DNA of 57,343 nucleotides from the NCBI GenBank assembly GCA_016218765.1, contig JACRCZ010000120.1, positions 1-57,343 of the forward strand. Direction: 5' to 3'. Positions 33,659 to 43,178 of this stretch are shown here, in pieces (within the stretch, counting starts at the first letter, position 1; every line of letters begins with the position of its first letter). The notes below the pieces were generated by a model. It saw only the letters and a list, made by a program, of their open reading frames with translations, was not told the DNA's origin and made no database searches. Source of the stretch: Deltaproteobacteria bacterium. Its GTDB lineage: Bacteria > Myxococcota_A > Polyangia > DRWM01 > JAAZOP01. The translations under genes and the position numbers were made by a program.

Positions 33659-35385
33659 CGGGACTTCCTGCCCCGCTGGGCGCGTGGGGACCCGATCTGG
33701 CGGTCGCCCCGCTCGACCTCGCAATCGCCATCCGGCCGTGGCTCGGTCCGCTCGATCGTTTTCTTGCTCCGATGTTTGCGCCGGGGCGTGCGAGTTCGGG
33801 GGAGCCTGACGGGTACGGCGACTTGGGCCGCCGCGGGCCTCTTTCTCGCCTTCTCGAGAGCCAGTGGGCCCTGTGGGCGCTGGAGCCCGACGAGATGGTG
33901 CGCCGCTTCGCCGATCGCCAGCTTCTGTACCGGCAGTGGCAGTACCGGGACTCGCGCGCCCGCCGCGAGCTGACTCTTCTTTTCGATGCCGGTCCCGCCC
34001 AGCTTGGGCTGCCCCGCCTTGGCCAGCTCGCGATTTTGATCGTGCTCGCCCGCCGGATGCGGGAGGGCGGAGGTCGGCTCAGGTGGGGCATCGTGCAGGA
34101 TCGGGAACACACGTTGGACTGCGGCGTGGGCGCGGCGGGACTGCGTCGGTTCGTCGCGGCGCGATCCTTCCGTGCACCTGAGGCGGCAGCGGTCCGGTCG
34201 TGGGAGGCCCGACTTCTGCGCGTGGCGGATCCGGGGAGTTCGTCGGAGGACGGGATTTGGTGGGTGGGTGCACGGACATCGTTCGCGCGGCTCGCCCCGC
34301 GGACACGGTGCATCGAGTTCGAGGAACGCGAGGCGCCCGCGACTCGCATGCTCGACGTCGCCCTCGTTCGCACGGGGCGACGGACGCCGATCCTGGCCCT
34401 GGCCTGTCCGACGCCCGAGCAGCAGCAGCGGGCCTTCAACGTACCCGACGAGAACATCGCCGACCGGCGAATCACCCCCGGCTTCTTCCCCGACGACGCC
34501 CCCATCCGGATGTCCGCGTCCGGCCATCGCGCGCTGGTCGTGCTGCCGCGGGGAGAAGTCGCGGGATTCGCTCCGAACCGGCCGCCGCGCCGATTCCGGC
34601 CCCGTGCCGGCGAGACGGTGGTGGCGACCGGCTGGCACAAGAGTTACCTCCTGGCCGTGACGCGCGACAAGACGCTGTTCCGGCTGTGGCTCGCGCCTCG
34701 AGGCGCCGGCGGCATGCCGGCAAACCAGATCGCCGTCCTGGACGTTCCCGTATTGCTGGAGCACCTCCCTTCCGTCGGCCAGGTTTGGGCGAATCACGAT
34801 CGCACGAAGTGGCTGGTCGCAGGCGAAGGGTGGGGATGGATCGCCGACAGGCAGGCCGGGCAGGTAACTTCGATCGAGGGACAAGTACTCGGTCACGGCG
34901 CCTCCAACCGTGCGTACGTCTTCATCGTTCTCGATCCGGACGGCACGGTGCGAATGAGGGGCAGCGGTATCGCCCCGCAGCCTGTGGGTCGGGCGCCGGT
35001 CCGCCGGGCGCTCTTGACGCTTCCCGGCGGCGACGCGACGAGCGCCTTCGTCGCGCTCAACGTTGCCGATCGCGTGTGGCGCGTTGTTCGTTGTTGGCGT
35101 GGTTCCACGGTCATCGAACTCACCGAGCCGCCGGGCATCCGGCTCGTGGGTTTTCAGCCCTCGAAGCGGGAGGTGGGTCTCCTCGTTCTGGAACCGGACC
35201 AACGGACCTTTTCGGTTGTTGGTCGGAGCGCGAGTCGAGTGTTGCACGTCCATGAGACGGGGCCCGTGGGCACAATGGCCCTCGCCCAGTCCGGACAGGC
35301 CTTTGCCTATCTCGCCGGCGGCGAGCTGCACGTGATCTCGTCCGGCGGGCGGCGTTTGCTGCGGGAGCGGGGGAACCCGCCATGA
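33655..35385 (+). CDS. vWA-like plus beta-propeller protein of the ternary system
   Basis: The 576-residue protein begins with a helical lead containing LLESQWALWALEPDEMVRRF, then a Rossmann-like vWA-type domain (about 100-270). The expected metal site DxSxS is replaced by DAGPAQ at residues 111-116, so metal-dependent adhesion is probably lost. From about 270 to the end come repeated beta segments with Trp/Gly patterns (RMSASGHRALVVLPRGEVAG, TVVATGWHKSYLLAVTRDKT, TKWLVAGEGWGWIADRQAG, FAYLAGGELHVISSGGRRLL), consistent with a WD-like propeller. GTG at 33655 overlaps the previous stop. It likely acts as the sensor/adaptor remodelled by the MoxR ATPase. Confidence 0.75.
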   Translation: MTGLPAPLGAWGPDLAVAPLDLAIAIRPWLGPLDRFLAPMFAPGRASSGEPDGYGDLGRRGPLSRLLESQWALWALEPDEMVRRFADRQLLYRQWQYRDSRARRELTLLFDAGPAQLGLPRLGQLAILIVLARRMREGGGRLRWGIVQDREHTLDCGVGAAGLRRFVAARSFRAPEAAAVRSWEARLLRVADPGSSSEDGIWWVGARTSFARLAPRTRCIEFEEREAPATRMLDVALVRTGRRTPILALACPTPEQQQRAFNVPDENIADRRITPGFFPDDAPIRMSASGHRALVVLPRGEVAGFAPNRPPRRFRPRAGETVVATGWHKSYLLAVTRDKTLFRLWLAPRGAGGMPANQIAVLDVPVLLEHLPSVGQVWANHDRTKWLVAGEGWGWIADRQAGQVTSIEGQVLGHGASNRAYVFIVLDPDGTVRMRGSGIAPQPVGRAPVRRALLTLPGGDATSAFVALNVADRVWRVVRCWRGSTVIELTEPPGIRLVGFQPSKREVGLLVLEPDQRTFSVVGRSASRVLHVHETGPVGTMALAQSGQAFAYLAGGELHVISSGGRRLLRERGNPP

Positions 35386-38258
35386 GCGTCCGGCCGCCAT
35401 CCGCGCCCGGTTGGCTCTTCCGGGGCTCCGTGCTCGCCGACGGACTGCTGCTGGACGAGGCGGGATCCGGCCGGGACGAACTGCGCCGCCGAGTGTTCGA
35501 GCTGTGGACGCCCGGGGCCAGACTTCGCTCCGCGGGTGGCCGTTGGGTTCTCGCGTGGCCTGCACCTCGACGTCTGCAAGCCGAGGAGGCGCCGGGACTG
35601 CCGCTCGTCCGGGTCGGACGCTGCTTCCTCGCTGCGCCGGTGGAGGCTGTGGAGAGTCCCGGTGGCGCCACGGGCGACGATACGGTGGTGGTGGTGTACG
35701 GCGGCATGGTGCGGGCGTGGCCCTTGGGAGCGGATGAGGATCCTTCCGTGTGGATCGACTTCGGCCCAGGAGAGGTGCTCACGAGCGAACCGGTGGGTCA
35801 GGCTTCGGACAGGCCGCTGCCGGGGCCTCTCCCACCCCCGACTGAGCCCGTACTCGCGCCGTCGCTCGGAATGCCGCCCGAGGAGCGATCCGCGGTCCTC
35901 CAGGCATTGTCCCGGCCGCCGCCCGCGAGCGCCCTTATCGCGGGACCAGGTCCCCGCCGACGGGTCGGTGCCTGGATCTCCACGGTGTCGAGGAAGAGCT
36001 TCTCGCCGAACTTCCGGCTCGTGTCCCTGCTCCTGCTCTGTTTCCTCATCTGCCTCCTGGTCCGGTCACCCGCGTTCGACATTCTTCTTGTGATCCTGCT
36101 CGCAGCGTTGTTGTTTCTGGTTGGCCTCCGGCCTCGCGGCGCGACAGGCACGTCGGTTGCGGTCGCACCGGGGTTCGGCACGGCGCCCGCTCCTGGCCTC
36201 ATGGTGCGACTGCGCGTGGCGTGGTCCCGCCTGCTCGCGCGCACGGCGCTGTATCGCGTCTTCGGCTGGCGTCACACCCGATACTTTCGGCAGTTCGTGC
36301 AGGCACTGGAGAAGGGGGACTGGCGCGAAGGCCTGCGCCGCGCGGTTCCTCTGGGCGCGCTCGATGCGTGGAAGAACGCCCTGGCGTCTCCCGCCTGGCG
36401 ACTCCCGCGGCCGCGGGAGACTCTCGGCATCGATCTTGCCGGTGGTCGAAACAGCCCCCGAGCCATCGTCGTCGCGGGTTCCTTCTACGCCGATCTGCAC
36501 GCGCTTTACCGGGCGACATTCGAGCGTCTGGTCGCCGAGGGCCGGATCGAGGAGGCTGCCTTTGTGCTCGCGGACCTCCTGCGCGCGAGCACGGAGGCCG
36601 TCGGCTTCCTCGAACGCCACGGGAGGCTCACGACCGCGGCCCAGCTCGCCGAGGCACGCGAGTTGCCGCCGGGCCTGGTGGTCCGTCAATGGTTCCTCGC
36701 CGGGGACGTCGGCAGGGCGGTCCGCATCGCCCGAGATCGCGGTGCCTTCTTCGACGCCGTTCGCCGGACCGAACGCACGGAACCCGAGGTTTCCCGCGCC
36801 CTCCGCCTGCAGTGGGCCGACGCCCTTGCCGACGGCGGGGACTTCGCGGGCGCGGCCCGGACCGCGTGGACCGTACCCGAAGCCGTGCCGCTCGTTCGCG
36901 GCTGGGTCGAGCGCGGGCTGACGGTCGGGGAAGGTGACGTGGCGGCGCTGCTCGCGATGCGCGCGCTGCAGAACGCCCAGGACGGGAAGCTGGACCTCCG
37001 TGCCGAGCAGGAACGGCTTGAGGTGCGTTTGTTCCTGGACACGCCCCCTTCGCACGCCAACGGATTCGGGTTCGTCCGGGCGCTATACGCGATGGGAATG
37101 AGCCCCGGCGTCCGACCGCTTGCACGATGGGCGCTGCGGCGCGCGTTGCAGCTCGAACCGGCCTCCCAGTCCGGTTCCGTTGCGCAGCTTGCGCGGCTCG
37201 CCCGCAGCGCCGACGACGCCGCACTGGCCGCCGATCTGCCGCGTCGTTCTCCGCCGGTCGAATCGTTCCCGGAGCGACGTGCACCGTTGGATCTGGCCCT
37301 TGCCGGGACTGGCCCCACACCCATCTACGACGTGGTGCTCTTCGGCAGCGGAAGGAGCGTCCTCGCGCTCGGAGAGGCGGGCATCGCGCTCCTCGACGCC
37401 CGGGGACGGTTGCTGCGACGCGTCGACGAACCGGCCCACCGGCTGGTCCGGTCCGATCACGGCGATCGGGTCCTGCTTCTTGCCCGGCGAGGGGCAAGCC
37501 ACCGCGTCTGCCGGGTTGAGCTGGCCACCGGCCGGATCCGTGATCTGGGCGACGTGCAGGTCCACACCTTCGCCTCGTCCTATGACGGCCGCCATCTGTT
37601 CGTGGGTGAAGGCGACCGGTTGCTGGCGCTCGTGGCGGATGAGGACCGGCTGCGCGTCGCCTGGTCTACCGGACTTGAGGAGAAGCGTGTCGCGGTGGTC
37701 GGTCGCGCGCCGGACCGGCTTTCGGTGGTCGTGGCCTCCGACGACTTCGAGCTGTGGACCTTCAGCCTGCCGGGGCTCGTCCTTCGCCGACGAGAGGCCG
37801 TGACAGTGCCGGGCATTACCTCTGGTGACGGAAGGAGCCGAGGCGTCGTGATGCCGGTCGCGATCGCCGCGGACGGAGTGCCGCTCATCTTGGTCTGCAA
37901 GGGCTCCGCGGGCGAGGCGGCCGTGTTTCGCGGGGGACCCGGACTCGCATCGCGGTGGTCGCCGGCCGACCCCGCGAGCAACGATTTGCCGACCGTTTTC
38001 GCTGCCGGCGTCAGCGGTGATGTCGTGTGGTTGGCCGGGCACCAGCCGCTGTCCGGCGTCCTGGAGTTGCGCCTCTTCCAGGAGGGGGAGATGCGCGCTC
38101 GGCTCCGGTTGCCCCACTCCCGCACCGCGTCGGTGAGCGTGGCGCACGAACGCGTCGCCGTCGCCGACGACCAGGGACGCTTCGCCGTACTGGATCTCGA
38201 CACCGGCGCCCTGTGGGGACATTCCGGCGCCGTCGACGGCGAAGGCGGGACCGTCTGA
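35382..38258 (+). CDS. Membrane-anchored bpX6-like/beta-propeller protein of the ternary system
   Basis: The 958-residue protein opens with a beta-rich domain (about 1-140; WLFRGSVLADGLLLDEA, RWVLAWPAPRRLQAEEAPGL) that resembles the bpX6 domain. A Pro-rich stretch leads to two adjacent membrane helices (about 213-250; LVSLLLLCFLICLLV and ILLVILLAALLFLVGL). A long helical section follows (about 285-600; FVQALEKGDWREGLRRAVPL, ALLRASTEAV-like repeats). The C-terminal 320 residues form a propeller (YDVVLFGSGRSVLALGEAGI, HTFASSYDGRHLFVGEGDR, RVAVADDQGRFAVLDLDTG). It overlaps the preceding gene by four bases. It should place the ternary complex at the membrane. It is the last gene before two terminator-like hairpins. 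Confidence 0.75.
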   Translation: MSVRPPSAPGWLFRGSVLADGLLLDEAGSGRDELRRRVFELWTPGARLRSAGGRWVLAWPAPRRLQAEEAPGLPLVRVGRCFLAAPVEAVESPGGATGDDTVVVVYGGMVRAWPLGADEDPSVWIDFGPGEVLTSEPVGQASDRPLPGPLPPPTEPVLAPSLGMPPEERSAVLQALSRPPPASALIAGPGPRRRVGAWISTVSRKSFSPNFRLVSLLLLCFLICLLVRSPAFDILLVILLAALLFLVGLRPRGATGTSVAVAPGFGTAPAPGLMVRLRVAWSRLLARTALYRVFGWRHTRYFRQFVQALEKGDWREGLRRAVPLGALDAWKNALASPAWRLPRPRETLGIDLAGGRNSPRAIVVAGSFYADLHALYRATFERLVAEGRIEEAAFVLADLLRASTEAVGFLERHGRLTTAAQLAEARELPPGLVVRQWFLAGDVGRAVRIARDRGAFFDAVRRTERTEPEVSRALRLQWADALADGGDFAGAARTAWTVPEAVPLVRGWVERGLTVGEGDVAALLAMRALQNAQDGKLDLRAEQERLEVRLFLDTPPSHANGFGFVRALYAMGMSPGVRPLARWALRRALQLEPASQSGSVAQLARLARSADDAALAADLPRRSPPVESFPERRAPLDLALAGTGPTPIYDVVLFGSGRSVLALGEAGIALLDARGRLLRRVDEPAHRLVRSDHGDRVLLLARRGASHRVCRVELATGRIRDLGDVQVHTFASSYDGRHLFVGEGDRLLALVADEDRLRVAWSTGLEEKRVAVVGRAPDRLSVVVASDDFELWTFSLPGLVLRRREAVTVPGITSGDGRSRGVVMPVAIAADGVPLILVCKGSAGEAAVFRGGPGLASRWSPADPASNDLPTVFAAGVSGDVVWLAGHQPLSGVLELRLFQEGEMRARLRLPHSRTASVSVAHERVAVADDQGRFAVLDLDTGALWGHSGAVDGEGGTV

Positions 38259-38275
38259 AGACCCGCGGGCTCGGG

Positions 38276-38349
38276 CGTGACGGCGCGAATCCCGGGTCGC
38301 GCGTCACGGGCCCCGTCCGCATGGTCAAGGCCACCGCGGTCGACCATGC
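38276..38349. terminator. Two adjacent hairpins in the convergent gap
   Basis: CGTGACGGCGCG pairs with CGCGCGTCACG (38276-38308, one bulge), and GCATGGTC pairs perfectly with GACCATGC (38319-38349). They lie between the ends of the ternary system and the tandem-domain gene and could stop transcription from both sides. No T-runs are present. Confidence 0.45.
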
Positions 38350-38363
38350 CTCGCCGTGCGCCG

Positions 38364-40067
38364 TCAGGCCGGTCCAGTCCTCTTGCCGCTCTTCCCGCTC
38401 TCTCCGCCACGATCCGCCGGAGGACGCTCCGGCCCGGTCCGGCACGCGTCGAGGGCCGACAGGAGGCGGGGGCGTGCGGCGGGGGAGACGGGGCGTTCCG
38501 CGAGCAGGGAGCGGATCACGCCCAGGAGGCGCCGGATGCGCCTGTAGGGCGTGTCGGGAGGGCGCCGTGCGGAGCCGGCCAGCAGGTCGTCGAGACTCCC
38601 GCCGCGCGCGACGTACGGCGCGACCAGCGCCGCGATCTCGGCGACGGTCGCGGCCGGAACCCGCTCGGCCGCCGCCCACGTCCCGACCTGGGCCAACGCG
38701 GCGGGATTCTCCTCGAGCGGCCACAGCGCTTCCCACTTGTTGAGCGAGAGCTCGGGCAGCGCATCCGCCGGCACGTTCTGGGCGGCGAGCCCCACGAGGA
38801 GATACGCGTGAATCGACTTGTAGAGGAAGCTGCTCTCCAGGCCCACGCGCGGATCCCGCGCGATCGTCTGGATCGTGTCCCGCTGCCACTGCAGTCCGCC
38901 GTTGCGGAACGACGCGCGATTGCCGCGGTAGACCTCCCGGAAGAGGTACTCTCCCACCTCCAGCGCGAACCGCAGTCCGTGACGACGGACACATTGGGCG
39001 ATGAAGCGGACGGCTGCATCGACGACCTCGTCGGAGGCGCCCGGTTCTTCCGTCGGCTCGGGCCCGGACGCGCCGGGTGCCGCGAGGTCCGACGCCGGGG
39101 ACTCCGGCGCCGCCAGGAGCGACGGTGGCGGTGCGATGCCGCTCGCGACGGCGGTTCGCAGCCGCCTGATTTCTTCCGACAGGCCTGCCCGCAGCCGCGG
39201 CGCCAGCGTCGCGGCGTGCAGCCACCGCGAGACCACCAGCGCCAGCCGAAGCGGGACGAGATCGGCCCCCGCCAACGGATGGTGCGGGCGGGGTTTTCCG
39301 GGGCGCGGCGAGGCCGCGACGGGGCGAACGGCGGCGACGAGATCCTCGAGCCTCCCGCCCTCGTCGAGCCGTCGTCGCCATTCGACCGCGAGCGCGTCCA
39401 GCCGTTTCGTGGAGAGATGGTGTCGGGCCCGGAGGGCGAGAACCTCCCGGGCCGCGTCGGGGTGCAGCGCGAGCGGGCGCAGCGCCTCGAAGTCCGACAT
39501 CGGCAGGTCGACGTCGAGGCCCGCGGCGCCGAGGTACTTGCGTGCGATGTAGGCGCGGATCCAGGCGGACAGCCTGAGGCGGCCGATGCCGGAGCGCGCG
39601 GCGATGCGCGCCAGTGCATCCGGTTTGCGGCGGTACCTGCTCTCCACGGCCCGCAGGTCCCCGCGATACACCCGTTCGAAAAGGAATTCTCCGACTTCCC
39701 AGGCGATCCCCGCCGCGTGTTCGGCCTTGCGCCGGCGGATGAAGCGGCACGCGTCGTCGATGAGGCGCTGCAGCTCCGCCGCGGTCGGTGGGGGCGCTGC
39801 GCCGCCGTGCGGCTGCGCGACGGGACCGGGCGAGGCGGGCAGCGGGGCCGGGGCGGGCGGTGCGGGCGGGGCGGGCGAAGGCGCGAGTGTGGGCGGTGCG
39901 GACGGGGCGGGAAGCGGCGCGGGTGTGAGCGGGGCGGGCGGAGCGGGGGAGGGCGCCGGGGTGGGCGGAGCGGACGCGAACGGGGTCGGTGCTGGCAGGA
40001 ATGGTGCGAGCGGCCGCGGGGCCGGGCGCGGGTTTCGTGAGCGGCCGGGTTTGCGGCGTTTGGGCAC
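38364..40067 (-). CDS. Protein with two tandem copies of a helical domain and a Pro/Ala-rich arm
   Basis: The 567-residue protein starts with a basic, Pro/Ala-rich arm (residues about 1-90, PAPLPAP-type repeats). Two copies of a helical domain follow, near 95-260 and 350-520. Shared landmarks are RFIRRRKAEHAAGIAWEVGE / RFIAQCVRRHGLRFALEVGE, FLFERVYRGDL / YLFREVYRGNR, and MSDFEALRPL / LNKWEALWPL. The pattern resembles myxobacterial proteins with an EVGxYL...F/YxGD core, of unknown function, remotely like DUF1016-type N-terminal domains. GTG at 40067 is the best start because it follows the upstream stop, but no strong ribosome site was seen. It converges on the ternary system; a link is possible but unproven. 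Confidence 0.7.
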   Translation of the reverse strand: MPKRRKPGRSRNPRPAPRPLAPFLPAPTPFASAPPTPAPSPAPPAPLTPAPLPAPSAPPTLAPSPAPPAPPAPAPLPASPGPVAQPHGGAAPPPTAAELQRLIDDACRFIRRRKAEHAAGIAWEVGEFLFERVYRGDLRAVESRYRRKPDALARIAARSGIGRLRLSAWIRAYIARKYLGAAGLDVDLPMSDFEALRPLALHPDAAREVLALRARHHLSTKRLDALAVEWRRRLDEGGRLEDLVAAVRPVAASPRPGKPRPHHPLAGADLVPLRLALVVSRWLHAATLAPRLRAGLSEEIRRLRTAVASGIAPPPSLLAAPESPASDLAAPGASGPEPTEEPGASDEVVDAAVRFIAQCVRRHGLRFALEVGEYLFREVYRGNRASFRNGGLQWQRDTIQTIARDPRVGLESSFLYKSIHAYLLVGLAAQNVPADALPELSLNKWEALWPLEENPAALAQVGTWAAAERVPAATVAEIAALVAPYVARGGSLDDLLAGSARRPPDTPYRRIRRLLGVIRSLLAERPVSPAARPRLLSALDACRTGPERPPADRGGESGKSGKRTGPA

Positions 40068-40106
40068 GAGGCGGATGTTATGACGGCGGTGCGTGCTGTC
40101 GCAACG

Positions 40107-40201
40107 TGCAACAGGCAACAGGCAACCGGCAACAGGCAACGGGCAACGGGCGACGGGCAACAGGCGACAGGCGACAGGCAACGGGCAAGCGGCAATGATC
40201 A
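40107..40201. repeat. Heptamer array GGCAACN, copy 2, ending in GGCAATGATCA
   Basis: Eleven or so 7-bp units (GGCAACA, GGCAACC, GGCAACG, GGCGACA and variants) end at 40191-40201 with the same GGCAATGATCA core found at 5749-5759. Confidence 0.85.
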
Positions 40202-40276
40202 GTGCGTGTTGGCGGGTGTCGAGGGCTGCGCGGGGCGGGGGCGGGAGTGTTGCGGCGGTGTTTACGACGACGGCAG

Positions 40277-43159
40277 CTAGTCGGGGGGGAAGTAGCGGAT
40301 CACGGCGGGGCGGCCGGCGGCGTCGGTGCCGGCGGCGATGACCTCTTCGCGGAAGGCGTCGATCGACTGGTAGTCGGCGATGGTGAAGACGAGATCGCCG
40401 ACCACGATGCGCCAGGGCATGGTGTCGAGGGGCACGACGCCGTCCGGCTCGAAGCGGCCGGCGATCTGCCGCCCGTCGGGGTATTCCAGGACGCCCCAGG
40501 GCCGTCCGTCGAAGCCCGGCCCCAGGAGGCGGAACGACTGTGCCGGATCGGCCTCGTCGGGGTAGGAGGAGAGGGTCCAGGAGTCGAGGTCGATCCGTCC
40601 GGTGCGGTAGCGGCCTGCGCCGTCGGGGATGAGCACGAGGAACGTCCCGTCCGCGAGGGCGGTCCAGCCGTGCTCCGGGCTGGTGGGCGAGGGACGGAAT
40701 CCCACTTCGAGGAACGCGACGTCCGTGGTCCGGACGTCGGTCCCGTCGGCGTTCATGCAGAAGTGCCGCAGCCCGCCGCTCGACCCGCCGCACCATTCGC
40801 CGTTGGCGCGGCGCAGGTTCACGCCCTGATCGGCGGGAGCGGGCGGCACGAGCTCGACGGTGCCGTCGGCCCGAGCGAAGTACAGAGCGTCGGAGCCGGC
40901 GGCGAGGACGCCGCCCGTTTCGCCGAAGCCCCGGCCGACCGGGAGCGGGTTCCCGCCGTAGCTGAAGGGCGCGGTTTGCAGCGGGATCACCCGGGTCTCC
41001 AGCTCGGACTGGAGCTCGACGAACTGCTGGACCAGGCCGGGATCGTCCGGGAGGTTGGCGAGGCCGACGCGCCACAGTCCGATCGCTGCGGCGTCCGGCC
41101 CCACGAGGTAGGCGCCGCCGTTGCCTTCGAGGGGTCGCATCACTTCCACCCGACCCGGCGCCAGGATGGCTTCGAGCGAGACTCCGCCGCCATCGCGCAG
41201 CTTGGCGGTGTAGCGGTAGGCAAAGGACGTCGGGATTCGCCCTGTGGTGCCGCTCCAGGACTCCAGGGAGGTGAACATCATGCGACCGATTCCCGGCACC
41301 CGGCCGACGGCGTGGAGCCAGGTATCGGGCATCGTCCCGTCGAGGGCGCCGCCCCGGACCTGGTCGGCGAGCGCGTCGAGGTCCCTGACCAGCAGTGCGC
41401 ACGACCGCTCCGGATCGGGCACCACGGCGGCCGCCGGCGCACCGCCGACGGTCCAGGTGGACGGGTCGATGGGTTCGTCGGTGGGCGGGAAGCAGAGGCG
41501 GAAGTCGGCTCCGAGCCAGGTTCCGGAGACGCCGAGGGCCGGTGCGAGGGGCACGGTCACGGGCGCGTCGAGGAGTGCGGCGGTGAACGCGCGAACGGTC
41601 CCGGGGGTGCTTGCGACTCCGCCCGAGAGCTGGGTGGCGGGTTCCCAGGTGAACGCGAGGATCCGGTCCCGGTCCGTGACGGCGCCGGCGAGGTACTGTC
41701 CTTCGGGCAGGTCCACGCGGGCCACGCGTTGGCGCCGGACGCCCGTCGCGTCGACGACGAGCCGGTCGACGTTGCCGTCGGGGGTGGAGACGACGAGTCG
41801 CTGACCGGCGGGGTCCACTTCCTGGGCGCGGGTGCCCGTGACCGCTCCCAGGAGGCGGGGAGCGCGGAGCATATCCCCCGCGAGGACGGTGTGCCAGACG
41901 CGGCCGAAGTAGTCGAGGAGGGCGAAGCTCCGATCGGCGGGCGTGGGTCCCGGGCCCGGGACCATGAACTCCGGCCGGGTGACGTCCTCGAACGACTGCC
42001 AGAACCGGTCGCCGGGCACGGCCCAGCCACCGAACGGCGGGAAGGCGAGCGCCGGAGCCCCGGGCGCGGCCTCCAGGTCGTCCACGACGATGCGTTGCGG
42101 CCCCGGCAAGCCGTTGGCGGTGAGGAGCTGGAGTCGCCCGTCGTCGCCCGGGAAGGCCGTCCAGAGGTTGCTCCAGAAGAGCGGCGAGTGCGGCGACACC
42201 GTCATGGCGAGCGTATCGGGGAGCCAGACCACTCCTTCCGTGGTGACCGCGACGGTGCTGCGCGAGCGCCAGAGCCGGCCGCCCACGGTGCGCACGTCCC
42301 CCGGGCAGGTGGCGCCCACGTGGTAGTACCCGCCGCTGGGTACGACGCCCGGGGTTTCGGCGAGGCGGGTGCCGTCCCAGGTGAAGCAGCGCGGCGCACG
42401 GTTTCCGACCGTCGCCGGCAGCAGGTCGAAGGGTGAGTCCTTGAGCTCGAGCATGACGGTGCGCGGGCCGCCGTCTCCCGGATCCACGAGCAGGAGCTCC
42501 GCGAGTGCGATTTCGTCCAGCACGAAAGGGGTTCCGTCGGCGATCGCGACGGGCGTCAGAGGGGCGGCCGGGACGACGGGCTCCAAGTGTTCCGGGGCCT
42601 GTTCGAGGGCCACGGTGAAGGGGTCGTAGAGGTCGGACACCGGTCCGATGCCTTCGAGGTAGTAGCTGATGGAGCCGGAGGCCCACGGATCGTCCGGGTA
42701 GGTGTGCTCGATGCCCCACAGCGTCCGGGGCCCCACGTTGGTCCGGAAGCCCTCGGTACGCCCGGTGACCTCGTGGTGGATCCTCGTGCCGCCTGCGCGG
42801 TTGCGAGTTTCCCACTTCATCCCGAGGCGGACCGTGGTCGGAACGGCCAGCACCAGGTAGGGGTTCGGGAAGGCGCGTTCGACGCGTTGGACGAACACGC
42901 CTTCGGCGCGCTCCTGCAGGTGGTGGAGCCTGTTGCGCCAGCCGATGCCGTCGGCGAGCGGCACCTGGTTCTCGACGGCGAGGCTGCCCGTGCGGGTTCC
43001 GGAGGCGAGGCGAACGAGCGGCTCCGCGTTGGCCGGTCCGGTTCCCTCGGAGAGGATGCCGAGTCCCGGCGTACCGGAGTCGCCGCAGCCGGCCGGTGCG
43101 ACGAGCAGGAGGAGCGCGAGGGCGGGACACGGGTGCAGGCGCGTGACTTTCTCCGTCAT
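40277..43159 (-). CDS. Large lipoprotein of unknown function
   Basis: The 960-residue protein begins with LALLLLVAPAGCGDSGTPG, a signal peptide and lipobox. The mature part is beta-rich, with repeated segments of the form aspartate/glycine turn plus YxxGxV-type strands (SGGYYHVGATCPGDVRTVGG, QYLAGAVTDRDRILAFTWEP, YRTGRIDLDSWTLSSYPDEA). This suggests propeller-like repeats, but no family was recognised. Several aromatic-rich patches could contact glycans. It follows the FGE-like lipoprotein gene after 19 nt on the same strand, so the two may form an operon. ATG at 43159 is supported by AGGAGAGCCC just upstream. Confidence 0.85.
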   Translation of the reverse strand: MTEKVTRLHPCPALALLLLVAPAGCGDSGTPGLGILSEGTGPANAEPLVRLASGTRTGSLAVENQVPLADGIGWRNRLHHLQERAEGVFVQRVERAFPNPYLVLAVPTTVRLGMKWETRNRAGGTRIHHEVTGRTEGFRTNVGPRTLWGIEHTYPDDPWASGSISYYLEGIGPVSDLYDPFTVALEQAPEHLEPVVPAAPLTPVAIADGTPFVLDEIALAELLLVDPGDGGPRTVMLELKDSPFDLLPATVGNRAPRCFTWDGTRLAETPGVVPSGGYYHVGATCPGDVRTVGGRLWRSRSTVAVTTEGVVWLPDTLAMTVSPHSPLFWSNLWTAFPGDDGRLQLLTANGLPGPQRIVVDDLEAAPGAPALAFPPFGGWAVPGDRFWQSFEDVTRPEFMVPGPGPTPADRSFALLDYFGRVWHTVLAGDMLRAPRLLGAVTGTRAQEVDPAGQRLVVSTPDGNVDRLVVDATGVRRQRVARVDLPEGQYLAGAVTDRDRILAFTWEPATQLSGGVASTPGTVRAFTAALLDAPVTVPLAPALGVSGTWLGADFRLCFPPTDEPIDPSTWTVGGAPAAAVVPDPERSCALLVRDLDALADQVRGGALDGTMPDTWLHAVGRVPGIGRMMFTSLESWSGTTGRIPTSFAYRYTAKLRDGGGVSLEAILAPGRVEVMRPLEGNGGAYLVGPDAAAIGLWRVGLANLPDDPGLVQQFVELQSELETRVIPLQTAPFSYGGNPLPVGRGFGETGGVLAAGSDALYFARADGTVELVPPAPADQGVNLRRANGEWCGGSSGGLRHFCMNADGTDVRTTDVAFLEVGFRPSPTSPEHGWTALADGTFLVLIPDGAGRYRTGRIDLDSWTLSSYPDEADPAQSFRLLGPGFDGRPWGVLEYPDGRQIAGRFEPDGVVPLDTMPWRIVVGDLVFTIADYQSIDAFREEVIAAGTDAAGRPAVIRYFPPD

Positions 43160-43178
43160 CGGTCTGGGCTCTCCTTGT

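Noticed and set aside
38364..43130. A 1588-codon open frame on the minus strand
   Set aside because: Only its last 567 codons are protein-like; the rest is an out-of-phase reading of the large lipoprotein gene.
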